From NCBI RefSeq assembly GCF_002160985.1, contig NZ_NFLQ01000015.1, positions 1 through 64,000 of the forward strand: a stretch of DNA of 64,000 bases, given 5' to 3'. The position numbers and the translations under genes are program-made. Source of the DNA: Lachnoclostridium sp. An118 (lineage in GTDB: Bacteria > Bacillota > Clostridia > Lachnospirales > Lachnospiraceae). Position 1 is the stretch's first letter. Every line of letters begins with the position of its first letter. The notes under the pieces were generated by a model, which was not told the origin of the DNA, made no database searches, and was given only the letters and a program-made list of their open reading frames with translations. Positions 18,410 to 25,934 of this stretch are shown in pieces.

Positions 18410-20406
18410 AAGATGGTATTTTTTTAGGAAACAGATATGAGGTAATAGAGAAGATAGGCGCAGGCGGCATGGCGGATGTCTACAAGGGCAGGGATACGAT
18501 GCTGAACCGCTATGTCGCTATCAAGGTTTTAAAAAAAGAGTTCCGGGAGGATGCGACCTTTGTAAAGAAGTTCCGCTCCGAGGCCCAGGCCGCGGCGGGC
18601 CTCCTGAATCCCAACATCGTCAATGTCTATGATGTGGGGGAGGACAGGGGACTCTACTATATGGTCATGGAGCTTGTGGAGGGCATCACGCTGAAGGAGT
18701 ATATAGACCGGAAGAAGCGCCTCTCCGCCAGAGAAGTGATCAGCATCGCCATTCAGATGTGCTCGGGCATCGAGGAGGCCCACAAGCATCACATCATACA
18801 CAGGGACATCAAGCCCCAGAATATTATTATATCCAACGATGGAAAGGTGAAGGTGACAGATTTTGGCATTGCCAGGATGGTGACCTCCACGACCACGACC
18901 ACAGTGGCTATGGGGTCGGTCCACTACACCTCACCCGAGCAGGCGAGGGGCGGCTACAGCGACGAGAAGAGCGACATCTATTCCATCGGTATCACACTGT
19001 ACGAGATGGTCACAGGCCAGGTTCCCTTCAACGGTGACACCACGGTGGAGGTGGCCATGAAGCATCTGCAGGAGGAGATCACGCCTCCCTCAGAGCTGGT
19101 GCCCGACATCCCCTACAGTCTTGAGCAGATCATTTTGAAATGTACCCAGAAAAACGCGGAGAGAAGATACAGCGATGTGGACGAGCTGATCCAGGACCTG
19201 AAGCATTCCCTTGTGGACCCGGAGGGAGATTTTGTCCAGATCGTCCCTGTAGGAAATGCGGACACTGTGATCATCACGGAGGATGACCTGGACGATATCC
19301 GCAGTTCCTATGGAGATGATGACGAGGATGACGACTACGGCGAGGACGATGAGGATTACGACGAGGACGAGGACGACCACGACAGCGATGAGGTCAATCC
19401 CCGCATGAACAAGGTCATCAAGATCATGACCATCGTCGTGGCGGTCATCATCATACTGGTGCTTGCCCTTGTGATCGGCCGGGCAGCCGGATTGTTCCGC
19501 TTCGGGGGCTCAGGGACCCAGCAGGAGGAGGACAGCGGCCAGGTGGAGGTGCCCGATGTGGTGGGCATGACACTGGACGACGCCAAGAAGGAGCTGAACG
19601 ACGCCGGACTTGGATGGAAGATCGGCAAGCAGGAGGAGTCTGCCCAGTATGACAAGGGCTATGTCATGGGACAGGATCCGGAGGACGGTGAAAAAGTAAA
19701 GAAGAACACGCAGATCACGCTGGATGTGAGCACCGGCAAAGCCGAGGAGCAGGTGGAGGTGCCCAACGTGGTGGGACAGGACGAGGCGGATGCCCAGAAG
19801 ACCCTGGAGGATGCAGGCTTTAAGGTAGAATCCACCGCAGTCTACAGCAGTCAGCCCCAGGGGGAAGTCGTGGCTACCACCCCGGAGGCAGGTACCCAGG
19901 CAGCCAAGGGCTCCACTGTGACCATACAGGTCAGCAAGGGGGAAGAGAAGGTCAGTGTTCCGGACGTGCGGGGCACAGATGAAAACACAGCCAAGAACAC
20001 GCTGTCGGGCGCCGGGCTGAAAGTGACAGTCACCACGGACTACAGTGACAGCGTGGCTCAGGGAAATGTCATTTCCCAGGACCCGTCGGGCGGCACAAAG
20101 GTGGACGCGGGGACAAACGTGAATATCGTGGTCAGCCTGGGGTCAAGACCGGTCAGCGTGCCCTCTGTGGTGGGCGTGTCGGAGAGCAATGCCCGCCAGC
20201 TGATCGCCAGCGCCGGGCTCAGTGTGGGGACCGTGACCTACAGGGAGGACTCGGCACCGGCAGGCCAGGTGATATCCTGTGACCCCGGCGTGGGGACCAG
20301 CGTGTCCAGAGGCACCACAGTCAACCTGGTGGTAAGCCAGGGACAGTCTTCGTCCGGCGGGGAAACAGATGAGCCGGATGAACCGGACACAGGAGAAGGA
20401 CAGTAA
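18403..20406 (+). CDS. prkC: Ser/Thr protein kinase with four PASTA domains
   Basis: A 667-residue membrane kinase that senses cell-wall fragments and controls growth and division. The kinase domain covers about residues 10-275: IGAGGMADVYKG, lysine 41 in VAIKVLKK, HRDIKPQN with catalytic Asp135, DFGIARM, and a threonine-rich activation loop (TSTTTTTVAMGSVHYTSPE). A strongly acidic linker (about 300-330) precedes one membrane helix (about 341-362). Outside are four PASTA repeats starting near 381, 450, 516 and 583, each with V-P-x-V-x-G, and a Pro/Glu/Asp-rich tail. It is partner to the overlapping phosphatase. Confidence 0.95.
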   Translation: MVKDGIFLGNRYEVIEKIGAGGMADVYKGRDTMLNRYVAIKVLKKEFREDATFVKKFRSEAQAAAGLLNPNIVNVYDVGEDRGLYYMVMELVEGITLKEYIDRKKRLSAREVISIAIQMCSGIEEAHKHHIIHRDIKPQNIIISNDGKVKVTDFGIARMVTSTTTTTVAMGSVHYTSPEQARGGYSDEKSDIYSIGITLYEMVTGQVPFNGDTTVEVAMKHLQEEITPPSELVPDIPYSLEQIILKCTQKNAERRYSDVDELIQDLKHSLVDPEGDFVQIVPVGNADTVIITEDDLDDIRSSYGDDDEDDDYGEDDEDYDEDEDDHDSDEVNPRMNKVIKIMTIVVAVIIILVLALVIGRAAGLFRFGGSGTQQEEDSGQVEVPDVVGMTLDDAKKELNDAGLGWKIGKQEESAQYDKGYVMGQDPEDGEKVKKNTQITLDVSTGKAEEQVEVPNVVGQDEADAQKTLEDAGFKVESTAVYSSQPQGEVVATTPEAGTQAAKGSTVTIQVSKGEEKVSVPDVRGTDENTAKNTLSGAGLKVTVTTDYSDSVAQGNVISQDPSGGTKVDAGTNVNIVVSLGSRPVSVPSVVGVSESNARQLIASAGLSVGTVTYREDSAPAGQVISCDPGVGTSVSRGTTVNLVVSQGQSSSGGETDEPDEPDTGEGQ

Positions 20407-20409
20407 TCC

Positions 20410-21288
20410 ATGCAGGGAAAGATCATAAGAGGTATTGCCGGGTTCTACTACGTTCACGTGGCGGGATCCGGTATTTACGAATGTAAGGCAAAAGGGATTT
20501 TCAGGAAAGAGAACAAAAAGCCCCTTGTGGGGGACAATGTGGAGATAGATGTGCTGGACGAGAGGGACAGGGAGGGAAACCTGGTCCGCATCCTGCCGAG
20601 AAAAAACGAGCTGGTCCGGCCGGCGGTGGCCAACGTGGACCAGGCCCTCGTCGTTTTTGCGGCGGCAAAGCCGGACCCCCATCTGAACCTGCTGGACCGT
20701 TTCCTGGTCATGATGGAGAGAAAAGAGATCCCGGCCGTGCTCTGTTTTAACAAAAAGGACATCGCCGATGACCCGAGGCTGGCGCAGCTGGAAGAGATTT
20801 ACCGGGACTGCGGCTGCCAGATCCTCTTTACAAGCGCGGAGAAAAGGGAAAATATCCGGCAGCTGAAGGAAATCCTGGAGGGGAAGACGACCACAGTGGC
20901 AGGCCCCTCCGGCGTGGGAAAATCCTCCCTCATCAATCTGCTCCAGAGCGAGATCCGGATGGAGACCGGCTCTATCAGCGAGAAGATCGAGAGAGGGCGG
21001 CACACCACCCGCCACAGCGAGCTCATCGCCATAGACGGAGATTCCTATATCATGGATACGCCGGGATTCAGCTCCCTCTACACAAACGATTTCGAGAAGG
21101 AGGAGCTGAAGCATTATTTCCCGGAATTTTTCCCCTATGAGGGACAGTGCAGATACAATGGATGCGACCATGTGCACGAGCCGGACTGCGCCGTGAAGGA
21201 GGCGGTGGATGCCGGAAGGATACACAGGACCCGGTACGACAGCTATCTGGATATGTATGAAGAGCTGAAGGCAAAGAGGAGGTATTGA
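20410..21288 (+). CDS. rsgA: Ribosome small subunit-dependent GTPase A
   Basis: A late 30S-assembly GTPase of 292 residues. It starts with an OB-fold, and the G-motifs are in the circularly permuted order of this family: NKKD (G4), then GPSGVGKSSLIN (G1), then DTPGFSSL (G3). The C-terminal zinc finger is CRYNGCDHVHEPDC. It lies three bases after prkC in the usual Firmicutes order and precedes rpe. Confidence 0.95.
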   Translation: MQGKIIRGIAGFYYVHVAGSGIYECKAKGIFRKENKKPLVGDNVEIDVLDERDREGNLVRILPRKNELVRPAVANVDQALVVFAAAKPDPHLNLLDRFLVMMERKEIPAVLCFNKKDIADDPRLAQLEEIYRDCGCQILFTSAEKRENIRQLKEILEGKTTTVAGPSGVGKSSLINLLQSEIRMETGSISEKIERGRHTTRHSELIAIDGDSYIMDTPGFSSLYTNDFEKEELKHYFPEFFPYEGQCRYNGCDHVHEPDCAVKEAVDAGRIHRTRYDSYLDMYEELKAKRRY

Positions 21289-21292
21289 GGTT

Positions 21293-21955
21293 ATGGACTA
21301 CATTTTAGCGCCGTCCATACTGGCGGCGGACTTTACAAAGCTGGGAGAGGAGATCCGGCTGACAGAGGAAAACGGAGCTGCCTGGCTCCATTTTGACGTT
21401 ATGGACGGCATGTTTGTCCCCAGTATTTCTTTTGGCATGCCTGTGCTGAGATCCATCCGTCACGCTACGGGACAGTTCATGGACGCCCACCTCATGGTGC
21501 AGGATCCGATCCGCTATGTGGAGGCCTTCAAGGAGGCGGGAGCGGACGGTGTGACCGTCCATCTTGAGGCATGCCCGGATGTGAAGGCCGCCCTGGACAA
21601 GATCCATGCGTGCGGCATGAAGGCGGGACTTTCCATCTGTCCAGAGACGCCGGCGGCGGAGGTGGAGAAGTACCTGGGCGATGTGGAGATGATCCTCATC
21701 ATGTGCGTCCACCCAGGGTTCGGCGGCCAGAAATTTATCCCCGAGTCTCTGGACAAGATCCGGACTGTGCGGGCGATGGCCGTGGAAAAAGGGATGGATC
21801 TGAACATCCAGGTGGACGGCGGCGTATACCTGACCAATGTCCATGAGGTGCTGGATGCGGGGGCCAATGTGATCGTCGCCGGCTCCGCTGTCTTTAACGG
21901 CAGCCCGGCAGAAAATACAAAGAATTTCATGGAGATACTGAAGAGCTATGAGTAG
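21293..21955 (+). CDS. rpe: Ribulose-phosphate 3-epimerase
   Basis: Interconverts ribulose 5-phosphate and xylulose 5-phosphate. It is a TIM barrel of 220 residues. APSILAADF, WLHFDVMDGMFVPSISFG, MDAHLMV, MCVHPGFGGQKFI and VDGGVYLTNV give the metal and catalytic positions. It starts 4 bases after rsgA and overlaps thiN by 8 bases. Confidence 0.95.
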   Translation: MDYILAPSILAADFTKLGEEIRLTEENGAAWLHFDVMDGMFVPSISFGMPVLRSIRHATGQFMDAHLMVQDPIRYVEAFKEAGADGVTVHLEACPDVKAALDKIHACGMKAGLSICPETPAAEVEKYLGDVEMILIMCVHPGFGGQKFIPESLDKIRTVRAMAVEKGMDLNIQVDGGVYLTNVHEVLDAGANVIVAGSAVFNGSPAENTKNFMEILKSYE

Positions 21956-22607
21956 GAGAGCAGTGATCATCAGCGGGGGAATTCTGTACGAAGAGCTGAT
22001 AGAAAAGACCATCGGGGAGTGCGAAGATCCATGCATTATCGGCGTGGACAAAGGGGTGGAGTTCCTGTATCGTCACAGGATCCAGCCCAGTTATATCGTG
22101 GGAGATTTTGACAGTCTGTCCCAGGAGATCGTGGACTATTATAAAAACGAGACCCACGTCTCCGTGCGTGAGTTCAATCCGGTCAAGGACGCCTCTGACA
22201 CGGAGATCGCAGTGCGGCTTGCCATCACCCTGGGATGCCACGAGATGGTGATCCTGGGCGCTACCGGAAGCCGGGTGGACCATCTGTGGGCGAATATACA
22301 GACTCTGACGATTCCGTTCAAGGCCGGGATCGATGCTGTCATTCTGGATCCGATGAACAGGATACGGCTTATTGGCGGAGAGACACACCTGAAAAAAGAG
22401 GATGCCTTCGGGGACTACTTTTCCGTGTTCCCGCTGGGGGAGACAATTTACGGATTTAATATCTGCGGGGCAAAGTACCCGTTGGAGGATCATACGCTGA
22501 CGCCTTACGACAGTCTCTGCGTGAGCAATGAGTTCCAGGAGGATGAAGTGGTCATTGATTTTATCGGCGGGATCGTCATCCTGATGGAGACCCGGGATTT
22601 TGCTTAG
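21948..22607 (+). CDS. thiN: Thiamine pyrophosphokinase
   Basis: Makes thiamine diphosphate from thiamine and ATP; PFOR in this window needs that cofactor. It has 219 residues. GVDKGVEFL, YIVGDFDSLSQE, KDASDTEIAVRLA and LGATGSRVDHLWANI match the family's thiamine- and ATP-binding segments. It overlaps the end of rpe and closes the housekeeping run. No TPP riboswitch precedes it; it depends on upstream transcription. Confidence 0.92.
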   Translation: MSRRAVIISGGILYEELIEKTIGECEDPCIIGVDKGVEFLYRHRIQPSYIVGDFDSLSQEIVDYYKNETHVSVREFNPVKDASDTEIAVRLAITLGCHEMVILGATGSRVDHLWANIQTLTIPFKAGIDAVILDPMNRIRLIGGETHLKKEDAFGDYFSVFPLGETIYGFNICGAKYPLEDHTLTPYDSLCVSNEFQEDEVVIDFIGGIVILMETRDFA

Positions 22608-22643
22608 TAAGTATGCACATAGAGCGGTTAAAGAGGCTGGATT

Positions 22644-23426
22644 ATGGGTTACAAAAATGAATGGTTTCTATTAGAAGCAGATGATGACATTGACGAGATC
22701 GAACACCGTGAACCCACGGAAGAGTTTTTGTTTTACCGGGCAGTGGCGACAGGAGATGTGGAAACAGTCAAAAAGAATTGTGAGCAGGGGCGCTTTATAG
22801 AAGAAGAGGGAGTAGGCATTCTCTCAAGGGATCCTGTGGTTAATCTGAAGTATCACTTTGTGATCACAACCGCCATGATCACGCGCCTTTGCAGGCAGAA
22901 CGGTATGGAGCTGGAACAGGCTTTCCGAATGAGTGATTTTTATATCCAGAAACTGGACGATATACATACGAAAACGGAAGTACGTAAACTTCATGACGAG
23001 ATGGTCATGGACTATACGGAGAAAATGCGTAAATATTCCTGCAATGATACTAATTCGAAGCATATTAATGCATGCAAGGAATACATATATTCGCATATTA
23101 AAGAGAGGATTACGATTGAAGATTTGTCAGATGAACTTGGCGTATCGTCAGGTTATCTTTCCCGCCTGTTTAAAAAAGAGACAGGGGTGTCCGTAAGCGT
23201 ATATATACGCAGACAGAAGATTGATATGGCGAAGAACCTTCTCAGATTCAGTGATTATTCTATGATAGAAATTGCAAACAGGCTTTCTTTTTCATCTCAG
23301 AGTCATTTTATACAGCAGTTCCGTGAAGCGGTTGGGATGACTCCAAAGAAATACCGAGATGAATACTATATGGTTCAGTGGAACATCGAAACAGATGCGC
23401 CAAAACCGAACGACGGCGATGCCTGA
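22644..23426 (+). CDS. AraC-family regulator, probable controller of the beta-glucan island
   Basis: A 260-residue regulator. The first 150 residues form an alpha-helical domain (FYRAVATGDVETVKKN, LKYHFVITTAMITRLCRQNG) seen in many Lachnospiraceae AraC proteins; its ligand is unknown. The C-terminal 100 residues are the AraC DNA-binding domain: RITIEDLSDELGVSSGYLSR and SMIEIANRLSFSSQSHFIQQ, ending VGMTPKKYRDEY. It begins 36 bases after thiN, but its composition is more AT-rich than thiN and like that of the sugar genes that follow. By position it likely activates the GH94 and ABC genes. Confidence 0.85.
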   Translation: MGYKNEWFLLEADDDIDEIEHREPTEEFLFYRAVATGDVETVKKNCEQGRFIEEEGVGILSRDPVVNLKYHFVITTAMITRLCRQNGMELEQAFRMSDFYIQKLDDIHTKTEVRKLHDEMVMDYTEKMRKYSCNDTNSKHINACKEYIYSHIKERITIEDLSDELGVSSGYLSRLFKKETGVSVSVYIRRQKIDMAKNLLRFSDYSMIEIANRLSFSSQSHFIQQFREAVGMTPKKYRDEYYMVQWNIETDAPKPNDGDA

Positions 23427-23452
23427 GCGCCGGACAAAGAGAATTCCTGAAA

Positions 23453-23490
23453 AAACGGGATACAGTTACCATTTGGCCTGTATCCCGTTT
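23453..23490. terminator. Bidirectional terminator between AraC gene and GH94 gene
   Basis: AAACGGGATACAG and CTGTATCCCGTTT form a perfect 13-bp stem with a 12-base loop, A-rich before and T-rich after. It sits between convergent genes, so it can stop both transcripts. Confidence 0.9.
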
Positions 23491-23494
23491 GTAT

Positions 23495-25906
23495 TTACAT
23501 TGTCAGGAAAATTTCATTGCTCTCTGTGAGCAGTTCTTCAGGTATGTAATTATCAGGCAGTTCTTTCCCGTTCAGAATCAGGCTCCTGCAGCCGGACTCA
23601 CGGTGATCCGGATTTTCAACCCGGATGTGGAGATGCTTCCCTCGGAAATCTTTATCCATCTCAAAGGAATCCCATGTTTCAGGTATTGCCGGTTCGATCC
23701 GTATCCCATCCAGATCCGGCCTCAGTCCGAGAATCCCTTCTACGCAGCCTACCATTACGGTGGAAGCGGTTCCTGTCAGCCAGTGTACGTGGGAACGGCC
23801 GAAATGTCTGCTGGCCGGCCCTTCTGTAAACTGTCCATAGCAGTACGGCTCAAGATGACGGATCTCTGCCCGGTCATTCTGGGCGGCAGGCGCATTTTCC
23901 GTAAAGTATTCAAATGCACGGTTGCCATGGCCGCTGAGAGCTTCAGCAAGGATCAGCCAGCCCTGGGACTGAGAGAAGATGCCGGAGTTTTCTTTTGTCC
24001 CTTGATTATAGATTACGGCAAGTGCGCCGTCAAATGCGTGTGCATGGTAGGGCGGATCCATCAGGATGGCGCCGTATGATGTATTGAGCCTCTGATACAC
24101 ATTTTCCAGAGCGGCATCAGCCTGGTCTTTGGATGCAAGACCGCTGATGACAGCCCAGCTCTGGGGATTCAGCCACATATTTGCCTCCGGATCCGCTGCT
24201 GCGCCGATCCGCTCACCATTCTCAGTAAAGCCGCGGATGAAACGGTCGTTATCCCAGCAAAGTTTTTGAATCTTCTCTCCGATTTCTTTCTGCTTTTTTT
24301 CGAGATAGCGGATGTATTCGCTGTCCTGTTTATGGACGGCAAATTTTTTTAATATGGTCATTGCATAGTAGAACTGCAGTGCGACAAAGGAGGATTCCCC
24401 TTCTGCTCCGAGGCGGAGGCAGTCATTCCAGTCCGCATATAATCCGGCAGGCATACCGTGGGGGCCCAGATGATCAAAGGAAAACTGTACGGCGCGTTTC
24501 AGATGCTCGTAAACACTTCCTTTATCTTTATTGGCAAAGGGGATGACTTCATCGAGAAACGCGGTATTTCCTGTCTCCGAGATGTATTTGTAGACTGTCG
24601 GGAACAGCCAGAGGGCATCGTCGGCGCGGTAGGCGGGGTGCCCGGTTTCACGGACATAGGAGGCGTCGTCCGGCGTATCCTCATGTCCCGGATCATGGGT
24701 GAATTTTACAAGTGGAAGACCGCCGCCGTTATCTACCTGTGCCGAGAGCATGAAGCGGATCTTCTCACATGCCATTTCAGGGGCAAGATGGATGATTCCC
24801 TGAATATCCTGTACGGTATCACGATAGCCGTAGCCGTTTCGCAGTCCGCAGTAAATGAAAGATGCGGCCCTTGACCAGACAAAGGTTATGAAACAGTTGT
24901 AGGCGTTCCATGTATTGACCATCGTATTGAAGGCGGGATCTGGCGTTTTGATCTTCAGATGATCCAGTTTTCCATACCAGTCTGCTTTCAGTGTGCTGAT
25001 CTCCTGTTTTACCTGTGCGGACGGATCTTTATAGGAGTCGATGATAGCGGCCGCTTCCGCGGAAGGCTTCATACCGAGAAGAAAGAGTACAGTCCTGGAT
25101 TCGCCGGGATCCAGAGTGATCTTGCAGGAGAGAGCGCCGCATGAGTTTTCATTGTAGCTGTTTACGTTTCCAAGATCAGAGGAGATTACGCCCTGAGGAT
25201 TGCCGTATCCGTGGTATTTTCCCAGAAATACTGCTTTATCTCCGCAATAGGAGGAAACTTCTGCTCCCGCAAGACCGAAGAATCGTTCTGTTACCTTTTT
25301 ATCATCTACTTTTTCATCTTCCCTCAGTGCATCGAGATTACCGTGAATCTGCTGGATGATCCGGTTTTTTTCAAATAATGTGCGGGTGATAAAAAGGGAA
25401 TACTGGAGGTTCACCTGATCTTGTTCATAATTGCTGTGGTTTGTGAACTCTGCATATCCGGTAAGTGTAAGCTCCCGCTTCCGGTCCGATTCGTTGGTCA
25501 CGGAAAGCGCCCAGACTTCATAGGATTTCCCAAGGGGAACATAGTAGTCCGCCTCAGAATGTATGCTGCTGTAATCTGCAAGCATTCTTGTATAACCCAT
25601 ACCGTGGCAGCATTTGCTTTGATATTCTTTGGTGTCTTTTCCTACCGGCTGCCATGAGGCGGACCAGTAATCGCCGGAAGTGTTATCCCGGATATAAATG
25701 TAGCGCCCAGGCTGGTCAAACTGGTTGAATATATACCGGAGGATACGCCCGTTTGCCCCTGATCTGGCAAAGCTGTATCCGCCTGCATTGTTAGAGATGA
25801 TCGCTCCGTACTCCGGCGATCCCAGATAATTTACCCAGGGAGCAGGTGTGTCCGGACGGTCGATCACATATTCACGTTCTTTGTCATCAAAATATCCATA
25901 TTTCAT
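23495..25906 (-). CDS. GH94 phosphorylase, cellobiose phosphorylase type
   Basis: An 803-residue GH94 enzyme that most likely splits cellobiose with phosphate to glucose 1-phosphate and glucose. The start MKYGYFDDKEREYVIDRPDT and the AGGYSF and GRYIYIRDN segments resemble cellobiose phosphorylases, as does the length of about 800. The catalytic acid should be Asp492 in YADWNDCLRLGAEGES; the known cellobiose phosphorylase acid is at almost the same number (490). The C-terminal GSASTVMVGC-like GTASTVMVGCVEGILG is also typical. It follows the other GH94 gene by 28 bases on the same strand, so both share the promoter near 28,690. Exact sugar specificity is inferred. Confidence 0.85.
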   Translation of the reverse strand: MKYGYFDDKEREYVIDRPDTPAPWVNYLGSPEYGAIISNNAGGYSFARSGANGRILRYIFNQFDQPGRYIYIRDNTSGDYWSASWQPVGKDTKEYQSKCCHGMGYTRMLADYSSIHSEADYYVPLGKSYEVWALSVTNESDRKRELTLTGYAEFTNHSNYEQDQVNLQYSLFITRTLFEKNRIIQQIHGNLDALREDEKVDDKKVTERFFGLAGAEVSSYCGDKAVFLGKYHGYGNPQGVISSDLGNVNSYNENSCGALSCKITLDPGESRTVLFLLGMKPSAEAAAIIDSYKDPSAQVKQEISTLKADWYGKLDHLKIKTPDPAFNTMVNTWNAYNCFITFVWSRAASFIYCGLRNGYGYRDTVQDIQGIIHLAPEMACEKIRFMLSAQVDNGGGLPLVKFTHDPGHEDTPDDASYVRETGHPAYRADDALWLFPTVYKYISETGNTAFLDEVIPFANKDKGSVYEHLKRAVQFSFDHLGPHGMPAGLYADWNDCLRLGAEGESSFVALQFYYAMTILKKFAVHKQDSEYIRYLEKKQKEIGEKIQKLCWDNDRFIRGFTENGERIGAAADPEANMWLNPQSWAVISGLASKDQADAALENVYQRLNTSYGAILMDPPYHAHAFDGALAVIYNQGTKENSGIFSQSQGWLILAEALSGHGNRAFEYFTENAPAAQNDRAEIRHLEPYCYGQFTEGPASRHFGRSHVHWLTGTASTVMVGCVEGILGLRPDLDGIRIEPAIPETWDSFEMDKDFRGKHLHIRVENPDHRESGCRSLILNGKELPDNYIPEELLTESNEIFLTM

Positions 25907-25934
25907 AATCTTATTTCTGTCCTTTCCATTGGTT

